From contig JAPPDN010000059.1 in the NCBI GenBank assembly GCA_028824575.1, positions 65,342 through 129,341 of the forward strand: a stretch of 64,000 nt of DNA, written 5' to 3'. Source of the DNA: Candidatus Poribacteria bacterium (GTDB lineage Bacteria; Poribacteria; WGA-4E; WGA-3G). This document shows positions 31,428-40,762 of this stretch, piece by piece. Within the stretch, counting starts at the first letter, position 1, and every line of letters starts with the position of its first letter. Both the position numbers and the translations under genes were made by a program. A model generated the notes under the pieces. It was not told the origin of the DNA and made no database searches. It saw only the letters and a program-made list of their open reading frames with translations.

Positions 31428-34400
31428 CTATTTACGAGACACGGCATCCCCTTCCTCAAGCGAGATATGGAACATCCCGCGCCGTTCGGTCGCAACATAA
31501 AGCCTGTCACGGTCAACAACAAGCGCGAGAACTTTGCCGGGAACATTCGGAGAAATCTGATTCCATTCGTCGTGAGCCTCCAAACGGTAGACTCCCTCAT
31601 CACCCGCACCGTAAATCGTAGGACCATCCACAGCCAATCTTTCAATAACACCTTCAGCGGTGATCACGCGCCAATGCATCCCGGTTTGTGATGCTAAGAC
31701 ACCTCTGTCTGTCGCGACGTAAACCGTCGATCCGGCAAAGAGAATCTCCGTGAAATCGGTGAACGGGAGCGGCAGCGTTGACGTAATGTCTTTCCAACTG
31801 TCCCCGCCATCCAGCGATTGAAACAACTTGCCATCGCGTTTCCCGACGTAGACGGTTTTTCCTGAAACCGCTAACTTGAACCCATATTCCGTATCCGCAG
31901 CGGACGGCTCGCCAGTATCTACCAATCCGGTGTCCTTCCATTCTGGATCGCCGGGATTCCATTTGAAAAGTTTCCGTTTATATTCGGCATACAATGTCTC
32001 GCTACTGACCGCAAATGCACCAATTGCTTCATGTTCTTTCCGACGCAAAGTCTTTACCGAATTATCATCTCCATGACCGTGGACTGAATGTGCCTGTCCT
32101 ACTCCCTTGCTATTTGCTGACACCTTGATGGATGGAGCATCCACTTCAAACGTGGGGATCCCTTGAAACCGGACGAGGCTATTGCCATCAGCAGATAAAC
32201 GGAAAATGCCCAAATTGTCTCCTTCAGGTAAAAATACATAGAGCCTATTGTTAGCAACAGTTAACCAAGAATCAGAAGAAATAGTGATGTAGGACTGTCT
32301 GGCTTCGATCGCGCTGTGTCTGCCATTGCTAAGGTCAATCCGAACGGTTTTCCATGACTCACCCCGGTCCACCGATTGGACAAGTGCATCACCGGTATGT
32401 GCGTAGAGCTTGTTGTTGAGTGTGACCAAATCCAATATCCCAGTTCCGATCATGCCATCCATGAACAGATGCCACGACTCACCGCCATCGGTTGTCCGGT
32501 AAACACCCGATCTTCCTGCTTTGTAAAATGTATTCTCATTTCCTGCCACAGCTGCCAAACCACTCAGGACAAACGAATCCCTGTCAAATCCAAGGTCTAC
32601 CCACGTCTGTCCACCGTCTCTTGATCGAAAACGAGTGGTCGTCTCTGCGAAGATCGTCTTACCGGTGACCAACAAACTCATACCCGACCGTGCCCTTATA
32701 GAACGTGATCGACCTATCGGCGTTATTTCAGTCCATGAGGTGCCCAAGTCCCTTGAATGGAAAGCCCTGCTCAAACTTGAATTGTCGTCATACATCATCT
32801 GCATGACTTCCTTCGATTCCGATTCAATCTGTTCTAAGCGAAGAAAATCAGGACCCGTTCCAACATAGAGATGACCTTCAGCCACTGCTAAGGAATAGAT
32901 GGATCCGGATATATCTTCAAGTAATCGTTTCCACGTCCCTGAATCAAGTCGATAGAGGCCTTTGTCTGTGCCGACAAATACCGTGTTTCCAACCGCAGTC
33001 ACTGCGGAAATCCTTCTGCCCATCAATCCATCATCAAAAAGTGTCCACTGGGCACCTACATCTGTAGAGCGGAACATACCCTTCTCATAGAGGGCAAGAT
33101 ACATCGTCCGATGCAGATGGGAACCGTTTCCTTGTGCTTCATCTACGACTACCAATCCAATGGCATCTCCTTCTGGACGGGGACCGAGGGATTTCCAGGT
33201 CTCACCGGCATCGGTTGAGGCAAATACCTCATCATTAGAGACGACGTAGAGTGTTCCTTCATGCTCTGCCATAGGCACCCGCAATCCTTCAAGAGGGAAG
33301 TTACTGTTTATGAGCGTCCATGCCGGTGCATCTGGTGTCAACCTATAGATACCTGTCGGTGAAAAAGCGTAAATCGTCCCTTCAGCTGTTGCGGATATAT
33401 CAGCAACAGAACCGCCTTGCGGTCCAGCTGTCTGTGCCCATTGGGATGCGGAAAGTTGAATTGCCCCATCCTGTGTAAGGGATGCTAAATCCGATTCAGA
33501 GACTTGCACGCCCGTCCCTGTGTTTCTATCGGTGTTCACAGCGCGCCCTGCTTGACTTCGGACATCGGGTTTCGTATCAATATTGAGAACGATAGGCGTG
33601 TCTATAATTTCAATCGTCGGTTCTGACTGTGCCTCGAAACTATACGGTTTCTGAAATCGGACGAGGTATTGATTGCTCACACCCAACAGCAGTAGCGTCA
33701 CCAGGACCGCAGATGCCCCAAAAGCCGCCCATGGCAGTAATGGTTTTCCTGTTGAAGGCGGTGCTAATTTCGTATCAGCGACTTTCTGGAGGATGTTCTG
33801 TGTTAGATTTTCAGACAGTCGGACACTTCCGAGCATCTCTTGAACCAGGAGTTCCTCGTCCTGTTTCAAACGCTTTCGCGCCCGCTGCAGCCGACTCGTA
33901 ATCGTGTTCACCGATACACCTAAAAACTTGCTAATCTCCTTCGCCGTCATTTCACCGAGATAGTAAAGCGTCATGACGGTGCGTTCACTCTCGGGTAGTT
34001 TTTCCAGAAGTTTCTTGACGAGTTCCTGGTGATGTGAGCGGGCCTCTTCTTCGTGTTGTGTCGACACATACTGTTCGTAAAAGGTTTTCTCCATCTCTGC
34101 CATGGTGACATCCTCCAACGACTTTACTTCCGGTTTGTTCTTTCGGAGATAGGTATTACACAACTGATTTGTAATGACATAAAGCCACCCAGAAAACTGT
34201 TTAGGATCCTTTAACTTTGCGAGATGCTTGTAGGCGCGAAGGAAAGCGTCCTGCGTAATCTCCTCGGCGAAATGGAAATCACCAATCCGCCGCCAAGCAA
34301 GCGCGTGAACACTTTTCTGATGCTTGCGGACTAACGCCGTGAACGCTTCATCGTCTCCCGACAAAACCTTGTAAATGAGTTGAACATCATCTTCTACCAT
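31428..34400 (-). CDS. ECF sigma factor fused through a membrane helix to a beta-propeller
   Basis: 990 residues. The N-terminus is a complete ECF sigma factor: region 2 (DEAFTALVRKHQKSVHALAW, FAEEITQDAFLRAYKHLA, FSGWLYVITNQLCNTYLR) and region 4 (LEKLPESERTVMTLYYLGEM, ISKFLGVSVNTITSRLQRAR). A membrane helix at 222-243 follows, then about 740 residues with at least seven BNR/Asp-box motifs (STDAGETW, SRDGGQTW, TTDGGESW, SVDRGESW, SLDGGDSW), the mark of sialidase/sortilin-type propellers. The sigma domain would face the cytoplasm and the propeller the outside. The design suggests a one-piece sensor that releases or tethers sigma. There is no separate anti-sigma gene beside it. Confidence 0.9.
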   Translation of the reverse strand: MVEDDVQLIYKVLSGDDEAFTALVRKHQKSVHALAWRRIGDFHFAEEITQDAFLRAYKHLAKLKDPKQFSGWLYVITNQLCNTYLRKNKPEVKSLEDVTMAEMEKTFYEQYVSTQHEEEARSHHQELVKKLLEKLPESERTVMTLYYLGEMTAKEISKFLGVSVNTITSRLQRARKRLKQDEELLVQEMLGSVRLSENLTQNILQKVADTKLAPPSTGKPLLPWAAFGASAVLVTLLLLGVSNQYLVRFQKPYSFEAQSEPTIEIIDTPIVLNIDTKPDVRSQAGRAVNTDRNTGTGVQVSESDLASLTQDGAIQLSASQWAQTAGPQGGSVADISATAEGTIYAFSPTGIYRLTPDAPAWTLINSNFPLEGLRVPMAEHEGTLYVVSNDEVFASTDAGETWKSLGPRPEGDAIGLVVVDEAQGNGSHLHRTMYLALYEKGMFRSTDVGAQWTLFDDGLMGRRISAVTAVGNTVFVGTDKGLYRLDSGTWKRLLEDISGSIYSLAVAEGHLYVGTGPDFLRLEQIESESKEVMQMMYDDNSSLSRAFHSRDLGTSWTEITPIGRSRSIRARSGMSLLVTGKTIFAETTTRFRSRDGGQTWVDLGFDRDSFVLSGLAAVAGNENTFYKAGRSGVYRTTDGGESWHLFMDGMIGTGILDLVTLNNKLYAHTGDALVQSVDRGESWKTVRIDLSNGRHSAIEARQSYITISSDSWLTVANNRLYVFLPEGDNLGIFRLSADGNSLVRFQGIPTFEVDAPSIKVSANSKGVGQAHSVHGHGDDNSVKTLRRKEHEAIGAFAVSSETLYAEYKRKLFKWNPGDPEWKDTGLVDTGEPSAADTEYGFKLAVSGKTVYVGKRDGKLFQSLDGGDSWKDITSTLPLPFTDFTEILFAGSTVYVATDRGVLASQTGMHWRVITAEGVIERLAVDGPTIYGAGDEGVYRLEAHDEWNQISPNVPGKVLALVVDRDRLYVATERRGMFHISLEEGDAVSRK

Positions 34401-34442
34401 CAGGATTCTCTATCATGAATGAGCAGAACTGATTGTGTTGAC

Positions 34443-34560
34443 CTGTTTTTCAATGTAATTACGATTATTTTTATTAAAGACTCCACTTTTCGGCAAAAAA
34501 CGTGCATAATCTGAAAAAAAGTTACGAAAGTGGCGGTTTCACTGTCTCTGATAGGAAACC
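34443..34560. other. Intergenic region upstream of the sigma factor gene
   Basis: Contains AAAAAACGTGCATAATCTGA, related to the palindromic core of the 166-bp repeats (GTGCATAATGAAAAAAA), and an inverted repeat GGCGGTTTC...GAAACCGCC (34532-34562) which may end transcription of the peptide gene or serve as an operator. Confidence 0.45.
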
Positions 34561-34593
34561 GCCGAAAATAGATTGTCAATACATTCCTTAGCG

Positions 34594-34854
34594 TTATTCA
34601 CATTGACTGTGCCAGACCCCTACACAGGTCCCTGCATGCCATTGGTCACACCAAACGGCGCAATACTCGCCGTCTGCACAGTCATCACCGTCAGGGTCAC
34701 ACGTTAAATGTGCCTGAACGGGAGGCGTAACGATTGCTTGGGCGAGCAATACACTTGCGCTTGCGACACCCAGAGCCAATGGTGACTTAACGCCAACACG
34801 ACCCTCTTCGGATTTGAGGAAGTCACTAATTTTACTGCGAATGTTGTTTTTCAT
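34594..34854 (-). CDS. Cysteine-rich secreted peptide precursor 1
   Basis: 86 residues. The leader NIRSKISDFLKSEEGRVGVK and the hydrophobic stretch GVASASVLLAQAIV end at VQA, a typical cleavage site. The predicted mature part starts HLTCDPDGDDC and has six cysteines in CDPDGDDC-x5-C-x3-C-x7-C-x7-C spacing (knottin or EGF-like). Precursor 2 at 40454 shares the leader (EFVQSEEGKVGVKSPLTLG, SVLLAQAIV) but has another core. A shared leader with variable, cysteine-rich cores is the signature of ribosomal peptide families. Enzymes suited to modifying them lie in the next 13 kb. Confidence 0.8.
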   Translation of the reverse strand: MKNNIRSKISDFLKSEEGRVGVKSPLALGVASASVLLAQAIVTPPVQAHLTCDPDGDDCADGEYCAVWCDQWHAGTCVGVWHSQCE

Positions 34855-35068
34855 CTATGGGTTTTCTCCTTTCTGCCGGTGCTCCCGTCCAGCGGGATCA
34901 GTCCCTAACGGTTGTCAGGAGACCCATTTTCAGCACGAGAAGAAAAAGATGAAAATCTCGGATTTTCATTGCTTTTCCTCTTATCGCTTATGGGGTGGAG
35001 CCAGCCCGCTGAAAATGTTTAAAAACCGGTTCAATTTGGACATAGAATTCCAGTTCATAAACATGTTG

Positions 35069-36925
35069 CTACTGGCATGGCGTTCCACTCGCCCGCAAGA
35101 GTTGATTCGCTTGGAATTTGTGATTATCGACGAAAATCGTTGGAGAAGCCCGAACACCGAGTTCCGCGGCACGCTTGATGTTTTCTCGGAAAAGCTGTTC
35201 TGCTTCCGGACTGTCAAATAATGCCTGAATCTTCGCGACATCAATGCCGAGTTTCTCTGCACAGTCTTCCCAGCTCTTGTCCAATTTCTTGCCGCGGCAC
35301 AAAATATAGTCGAGATACCGATCGGGGTATTCCCGTGCGATGAGCAACTGTCGGATGTTTTCTGCGACTTCAGGGTAACCGTGAAGGCTCGTAAACGGCG
35401 TTATGTCTTGTGCAGAAGGCGCTTCTTTTTCCTGCGCAACAAATTGAAGTTTGAAGTCGATTTTATCGCCAAACTCCTTCACGATCGGAATAATCTTTTC
35501 TTCCGCTTGAACTCCGTATGGACAATAGCTCATGACAAAGAGTTCCAGCGTCGGTTTCCCCATCCGTGCGATACGGGATGCTAAGAGTTCCTCCAAGTTC
35601 ATCGAGGCGCGGCTATGATCCACATCCTTCGTATGCAGTTCTACAACCTCAGCGAACCCTGGCGAATGTTCCGGGTCGTGGCATTGTAAACAGAGCGATG
35701 TATCCGCACCGCTACGGATATTGCTTTTTTTCGGGTTGCCGACGTGCTGCTTGCCGGGACCGTGGCACGTCTCACACTGCACACCTTTGAGCGTTGTGTT
35801 CTGGTCCCCTATTTGAAATCCCGTTGAATACCCGAACCCAGTTGTATGGCAGGAGACACACCCGGCATCAAAGTATCGCTCTTTTTTCAGAAGGGTTTCA
35901 AAGGCAAAAGCGTGACGCGTCGCCGACCACTGGAGGTATTCCTGCTCATGGCATTGCTGACACGCCGTCGCTGAGACATACCCATTTTGTGGATCTCGTT
36001 CCAAGTGCTGGTTGGCAAAGAGCGGGGTCAGATCAGCGGAGGGTGAGGCTTCCCGATAAAAGTCAGTTAGCAATTGGCGGACAGGTTTGGATTCCGCGAC
36101 GTCACCTGTCAACGCCAGTTCTGTTGCGTAGTGGTGTGATAGTTTCCCATGGGCATCCAGCCAAAGTGCCAATACCCCCAAGGTTTTGCCATGCGGTTCA
36201 GATGCGACATAAAGTGTTTCTCGGTCTGCCGTGACGGTTTCAACGCCACCAGATTGGATTACAACGTCAACATGCTCCGTGGTATCAAGATGTCCCAATC
36301 CCACAACAAGATTCACTTCTGATACGGCTCGCGTCTGAGGTGTCCCCGCAACGAAAGCGATCCGATGTTGTCCGACTTCCTTGATAATAAAGGGTTGTGT
36401 GAAGTCGGTTTCTATAGCATCAGGTGCTAAGAACGGGAACGTGGCAACGGCAGAGAGTCGACCGAGATAAGTGTTCCCATAGGAAAGATCTGACGCACTG
36501 AGGGCGACGACATCGTATCCCATTGTGGACATCGCCTTGAGATTGACCTCACACCGCTTTGTGTCTATCTCCTCTGTCCCATCAAAAATATTTCCAGCAT
36601 CGACCAAGAGTGTTGGGAATCCATATTCCCGAATCTGTTCCACAACGTAAGCACGCCTCGGGAGCCCACCCGATTGTTCTTGATAGCATCCACACGGCTC
36701 CAGATGGCTCTCTGTGCTACTGGTATACAGAACAATTAGAGAAGGCGGCTCACCGCTTTCCAGTTTTGACAGCACGGTTTCCAAGCGGTCTCCGGAAACT
36801 GTTCGTGCTTGCTGTTTCACCACCTGTATCTGTTTGAGTCTTTGAGATTCTGCCCATTGTGCGTAAAAGGGGGGTAACGTCACCCCGACCGTTAGAAGTA
36901 TTAAAATAAAAATCGCGCGTTTCAT
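35069..36925 (-). CDS. Multiheme cytochrome with phosphoesterase-like and DsbA-like domains
   Basis: 618 residues from the ATG at 36925 (signal peptide AIFILILLTVGVTLPP). The first domain has EPCGCYQEQSGGLPRRA and LLVDAGNIF, as in exported 5'-nucleotidase-like proteins. Then four CxxCH heme sites follow: CQQCH, CVSCH, CETCH (with GPGKQH) and CLQCH. The C-terminal 150 residues are a thioredoxin fold (LELFVMSYCPYGVQAEEKII ... GVRASPTIFVDN) with CPYG as active site, similar to DsbA or GILT-type proteins. It could supply periplasmic electron transfer and disulfide chemistry. Its closeness to cysteine-rich peptide genes makes oxidative folding of those peptides a reasonable idea, though this is inference. 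Confidence 0.85.
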   Translation of the reverse strand: MKRAIFILILLTVGVTLPPFYAQWAESQRLKQIQVVKQQARTVSGDRLETVLSKLESGEPPSLIVLYTSSTESHLEPCGCYQEQSGGLPRRAYVVEQIREYGFPTLLVDAGNIFDGTEEIDTKRCEVNLKAMSTMGYDVVALSASDLSYGNTYLGRLSAVATFPFLAPDAIETDFTQPFIIKEVGQHRIAFVAGTPQTRAVSEVNLVVGLGHLDTTEHVDVVIQSGGVETVTADRETLYVASEPHGKTLGVLALWLDAHGKLSHHYATELALTGDVAESKPVRQLLTDFYREASPSADLTPLFANQHLERDPQNGYVSATACQQCHEQEYLQWSATRHAFAFETLLKKERYFDAGCVSCHTTGFGYSTGFQIGDQNTTLKGVQCETCHGPGKQHVGNPKKSNIRSGADTSLCLQCHDPEHSPGFAEVVELHTKDVDHSRASMNLEELLASRIARMGKPTLELFVMSYCPYGVQAEEKIIPIVKEFGDKIDFKLQFVAQEKEAPSAQDITPFTSLHGYPEVAENIRQLLIAREYPDRYLDYILCRGKKLDKSWEDCAEKLGIDVAKIQALFDSPEAEQLFRENIKRAAELGVRASPTIFVDNHKFQANQLLRASGTPCQ

Positions 36926-36976
36926 AAAACATATTAAATCAATATTTGTTGATTTGCATTCCTTTCCTATATAAAT

Positions 36977-37095
36977 AGGACTTACGCATACTGCTCTTTT
37001 GTAGCATAAACTTTTAGTTTGTGCCACCAGAACGCTGTGTTTTCCGAAAAATCTCATCTCACAGAACGGGCTACAGTCAAAATTGCGTAAGTCCT
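36977..37095. mobile_element. 119-bp MITE-like element
   Basis: Ends are perfect inverted repeats AGGACTTACGCA (36977-36988) and TGCGTAAGTCCT (37084-37095). The interior holds the GTAGCATAAAC...GTTTGTGC hairpin and no gene. The same end sequence (AGGACTTACG) flanks the transposase remnant at 63106, so that family could have moved it. Confidence 0.75.
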
Positions 37096-37102
37096 GATAA
37101 AG

Positions 37103-38239
37103 TTAGAATAATTGGATCATCTTAGAATAAAAAGGGCCCTGACAAAGAATTGTAAGAAGGGCACCGACAGAGATCACAGGTGCGAAACGAATTGAAGGTT
37201 GGACATTTATCCGATTGCCGAATTCGGCAAATGCCCCTGCCGCGGCAAGGCTTTGTAATTGATCAATCTCCTCTGTAGTGAGACCTGCGGGATCCGGCGA
37301 AATAACGATGTTGTCGTCCTGACCGCTTGAAAATCCAACTTGCTTCTTTTTGTAGTGGGTAGTGCCGTCTGGCTCTTCAACCCGAACAATTTGTTCAGCA
37401 GGGATCATACCCACTTGGAGACCATTCACATCAACAGCACTGTCTAAGGTCACACTCGCCAAACTCAGAACCAACTGTTTGGCAATAACGAAAACCACGA
37501 GATATAATCCTAAGAAAAAGGCGAAGCCAGTGAGAAAGACCGACACAGACGGCGTTGCTTGCACCGCTAACCAGACGCACACAAAACTAATGACAGCATA
37601 ATAGACCGGCGTTTTCGGCAGGGGGGACAGGAGTTTCTGTATTAACGTGAATGCCACCAAAACGAAAACAAGATGCAGAAACCGGTCAGGTTCCCATCCA
37701 ACGCGCTGCAACAGATAGGTAAGCGCAGATCCGATCCCGATAAACAGCAATAGACCGAAAAATTTTTCGAGAAGTGCTGCTTTCTGAAAGTTTGACTTAA
37801 AGAAATACCGAAAAAGGTCCAACTTATTCCGCATCAACACGAACTTGTAAAGTAGGTAACCCAAGAGTCCTATTGAGTACGGAACAATGATATTGAGTGC
37901 GAGTATTAACGGCGGAAAACTCAAAGCACCGCTCAGATTTCTGAACAGTGATAGCGGAAAGATTAAAGAGAGTCCCCAAAAGAGCTTGGAGTCTCCGGGT
38001 GAGAAAATACCAAACCAATAGAAAGCGAAGGCGATAAGCCCGCTCCCGCAGAAGAGTCCTAAGATATAGAGCGGCGTTGTTGTGCCGAGATACCATGCCA
38101 TTAACTGACTCAGTGTCCCCACATATAAAAGTCCGAGCGAACAGAAGTTGCGAATCTTTTGTGTCTTCAGGTCAGTATAACTCGCATATCCACAGAAAAC
38201 GAGTGCCAAGAAAATCAGAAAGTATTCGTAGTGCGACAT
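37103..38239 (-). CDS. A24-family (prepilin peptidase-like) membrane protease
   Basis: 378 residues with eight or more membrane helices. The two aspartate motifs of A24 peptidases are present: YTDLKTQKIRN (D23) and GIFSPGDSKLFWGL (D83), as in the family YTDxxxxxIPN and GxGDxKL. The N-terminal methylase domain of PilD is absent, as in CpaA/TadV-type enzymes. A long C-terminal extension has a soluble part (EEPDGTTHYKKKQVGFSSG). No pilin or Tad genes are nearby. The peptide leaders in this locus (SEEG followed by a hydrophobic helix) resemble Flp prepilin leaders, so this enzyme may process them. Confidence 0.75.
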   Translation of the reverse strand: MSHYEYFLIFLALVFCGYASYTDLKTQKIRNFCSLGLLYVGTLSQLMAWYLGTTTPLYILGLFCGSGLIAFAFYWFGIFSPGDSKLFWGLSLIFPLSLFRNLSGALSFPPLILALNIIVPYSIGLLGYLLYKFVLMRNKLDLFRYFFKSNFQKAALLEKFFGLLLFIGIGSALTYLLQRVGWEPDRFLHLVFVLVAFTLIQKLLSPLPKTPVYYAVISFVCVWLAVQATPSVSVFLTGFAFFLGLYLVVFVIAKQLVLSLASVTLDSAVDVNGLQVGMIPAEQIVRVEEPDGTTHYKKKQVGFSSGQDDNIVISPDPAGLTTEEIDQLQSLAAAGAFAEFGNRINVQPSIRFAPVISVGALLTILCQGPFYSKMIQLF

Positions 38240-38263
38240 AATATGAACAAAAAGAGCCTTTCT

Positions 38264-39160
38264 TTAAGGTTTTACGCTTAACGCGAATGTATCAATGAAG
38301 GAACCCGATTGACGTTGGAACTTCTTCGTCTCAAAGTCAATAATCTTGAGTCCAACTTTTTCGTAGAGTGCTAAGACTTCATCAGGAGAATCAAAATCGT
38401 AGAGGTGCATCAACAGGGGCAGCTGCACTGGGAGTGCTGTGATGAGGTATCCGCCCGGTTTCAGTACACGCATCGCTTCTAACAAGCCAGTTTCTGGATC
38501 TGGGATATGCTCAAGCACTTCAACAGCGATAACCCCATCGAAGGTATCGTCAGGATAGTGTAGACTGCGAATGTCTCCGATTGACAAGGCACTCCTTTCA
38601 CTTACCTCTTTTTTTCTCAAAAGCCTTTGAGCGTGCTGAAGGCAGTACTGGCTAATATCAACACCCTTAGTTTGCCATGAGGAATCCTGTTGTAGAATGA
38701 ACGCTGTCAAAACGCCCGGACCGAAACCGAGATCACAGAAATGCGATTTCTCTTTGAAACAGTTCAAATGCTTACCGATGAATGCCTTTCGCTCCAAAGC
38801 AGGTGGAAAAGAGATATAGTTCAGGTGTTCACTGATTGGGTAATATTTTGTTTCATAGAGTTTCGTTTTTACCGTTTCAAAGTCCCTATCTGCTGTGAGT
38901 TGAGTAGGAAGCTCAAGCGCGAAAAGTTGTTCAACAGTTATCTCGCCGCTGTAGAGAATGTCGCCAACAATTTCTTCAGTGTGTGCCCACTTCGTTTCCG
39001 ATTGTTGAATCAGGGTGTCTGTCTGCTCCAAGATCGAGGACAATAGATACTGGATGGTCTGATTAAAACGGGCACGATGGTATTCCACGGCGTGTGGATA
39101 TGAAGCTGTATGTTTTTGAAATTGTGCCTCAAACGCGGATTCAAATTCAGGATAGTACAT
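38264..39160 (-). CDS. SAM-dependent methyltransferase
   Basis: 298 residues. The C-terminal 180 form a class I methyltransferase: CDLGFGPGVLTAFIL is the SAM loop, KGVDISQYCLQHA the acidic strand, FDGVIAVEVLEHIPDPETG and MRVLKPGGYLI are motifs IV-VI (Methyltransf_11 type). The N-terminal 120 residues are helical and not recognised; they may bind the substrate. It lies in the same minus-strand series as the A24 peptidase and could methylate the peptide, its sugar, or a lipid. Confidence 0.85.
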   Translation of the reverse strand: MYYPEFESAFEAQFQKHTASYPHAVEYHRARFNQTIQYLLSSILEQTDTLIQQSETKWAHTEEIVGDILYSGEITVEQLFALELPTQLTADRDFETVKTKLYETKYYPISEHLNYISFPPALERKAFIGKHLNCFKEKSHFCDLGFGPGVLTAFILQQDSSWQTKGVDISQYCLQHAQRLLRKKEVSERSALSIGDIRSLHYPDDTFDGVIAVEVLEHIPDPETGLLEAMRVLKPGGYLITALPVQLPLLMHLYDFDSPDEVLALYEKVGLKIIDFETKKFQRQSGSFIDTFALSVKP

Positions 39161-39359
39161 TAAGGGTTTCCTCGGTTTATCGGAATACAGTCGATTAGTG
39201 TTGTTTGAGCTTATCCTATAAAGTTGTTATTTTTTCTCTACTCGGCGAGATAGCAAAGAAAAGTTCTGACACCCACGTCGGAGATATATTCGCTGACAAA
39301 TCTGTGGTGAGTCGAATAGATTCTGCTCAAAGCGTTCCAAGTCGGTTATGCCACAAAAC

Positions 39360-40337
39360 CTATTTCCTTTTCAGTTCTCCCCATACTGTTGTGAGCAACT
39401 GCGGTTGAGGTAAAACCGGTAATGCGAATGCTGGATCAAACCAATCCCCCAGATAATTCTGTCCAATATGAGTTAGTTGCTCGGATTGCTCACCTTCCAA
39501 CCCTCTCTTGAATATTTGTGAATTCTTATTTCTATCCGCCTGTCTATAGACAATTGAATCACCATGCGGAGACCACACGACCCCTCTTGCCCAGGGTCCA
39601 GCTTCATCAACAATTTGGGTCAGTCCCATCCCATCGCGATTTATTGTATAAATCGTTTCCGTCTCAGCGAAATCTTCAAGAGGCACCCGATGCTGCCACG
39701 AAAAAGCAAACTTGTCTCCTGTCGGAGACCACGCCAGAGCTCCACTCATATATGACGGTATTGCCTTGCGTGGGAAAATAATTCTCCGTTTGAGTGTGTC
39801 GAGGTTGAATATACTTATTTGCATGCTTCTCGGCCAACCGACGAGAAAAGCTATCTCGGTGCCATCTGGGGACCAGTCAGGAGAACTCCCAACAGCTATT
39901 CGATCCTCATTTTCACCCTTGATTGTGGCAGTATAGATGACCCATTGAGCACGCACCGTGCGGACGTACGCAATCTGTTTCCCATCTGGCGACCACGTCG
40001 GACCTGCTCTATCTGCCTCCTTTCCAAAGACCCGCCGCACATTAGATCCGTTTGGATCCATGAGATATAAGTCCCAAACACCATCTCGGTCTGAGACGAA
40101 AAGTATTTGTTCACCCGTTGGCGACCAGATGGGTGTAATGTCCTGTGCGCGATGATGTGTTATTCGGATCTGCTCACTTCCGTCTGGGTTCATCAGGTAA
40201 ATATCCCGATTGCCTTCACGCGTTGCCCAAAATGCGATTTTAGGAGTTGTGGGGATTTCTGCGAAAACCGGACGAATTTTCACGAGCAAGGCCCCCAGGC
40301 TAAGGAGCAGAAAAAGAAGTAGAGGATACCGTCGCAT
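39360..40337 (-). CDS. TolB-like beta-propeller with C-terminal WGELK tag
   Basis: 325 residues from the ATG at 40337 (GGGAGAG upstream) with signal peptide YPLLLFLLLSLGALLV. PD40/WD40-like repeats are clear: WATREGNRDIYLMNPDGSEQ, IWSPTGEQILFVSDRDG, TWSPDGKQIAYVR, AWSPTGDKFAF, VWSPHGDSIVYR. It ends in LLTTVWGELKRK, the same tail as the LamG and lamin-tail proteins. It is probably an envelope scaffold protein. Its place between methyltransferase and precursor 2 suggests involvement in the peptide locus. Confidence 0.85.
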   Translation of the reverse strand: MRRYPLLLFLLLSLGALLVKIRPVFAEIPTTPKIAFWATREGNRDIYLMNPDGSEQIRITHHRAQDITPIWSPTGEQILFVSDRDGVWDLYLMDPNGSNVRRVFGKEADRAGPTWSPDGKQIAYVRTVRAQWVIYTATIKGENEDRIAVGSSPDWSPDGTEIAFLVGWPRSMQISIFNLDTLKRRIIFPRKAIPSYMSGALAWSPTGDKFAFSWQHRVPLEDFAETETIYTINRDGMGLTQIVDEAGPWARGVVWSPHGDSIVYRQADRNKNSQIFKRGLEGEQSEQLTHIGQNYLGDWFDPAFALPVLPQPQLLTTVWGELKRK

Positions 40338-40453
40338 AAGAACTCTCCCGATATTCTTTGTTTTTTCAACAAAATGCGTCATGAAAATTAGGAATAAAAC
40401 TACAGAGGGAGGCGACAAAAGTCGCCATACCCTCTGTAAGCAAGAAAATCGCC

Positions 40454-40669
40454 TTAAGGCATACAAGTGCCATGACTGCATACTTTATTTCCAGGGCAAG
40501 GACGTCTCTCATCGCACTCCCATGCTTCAGCCCGTGGTGCACCAACGATAGCCTGTGCCAGTAGCACGCTACCAACCGCCGCACCGAGCGTCAGTGGAGA
40601 TTTGACTCCCACCTTGCCTTCCTCGGATTGGACAAACTCGCGGATTTTACCGCGGAGATTCTTTTTCAT
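40454..40669 (-). CDS. Cysteine-rich secreted peptide precursor 2
   Basis: 71 residues from the ATG at 40669 (AAAGGAG nine bases upstream). The leader NLRGKIREFVQSEEGKVGVK and SVLLAQAIV match precursor 1 nearly position by position, while the core WECDERRPCPGNKVCSHGTC (four cysteines, CxxxxxxCxxxxxCxxxxC) differs. The cleavage site is probably after AEA. The gene lies immediately downstream of the RRE-glycosyltransferase gene start region on the same strand, next to its likely modifying enzymes. Confidence 0.8.
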   Translation of the reverse strand: MKKNLRGKIREFVQSEEGKVGVKSPLTLGAAVGSVLLAQAIVGAPRAEAWECDERRPCPGNKVCSHGTCMP

Positions 40670-40762
40670 ATCGGTTTTTCTCCTTTCTGCCGGTGCTTCC
40701 ACTCCGGCGAGATTGACTTCCCAACTCCGGTCAGGAACCCATTTCCAAGACGAATTCATTCG

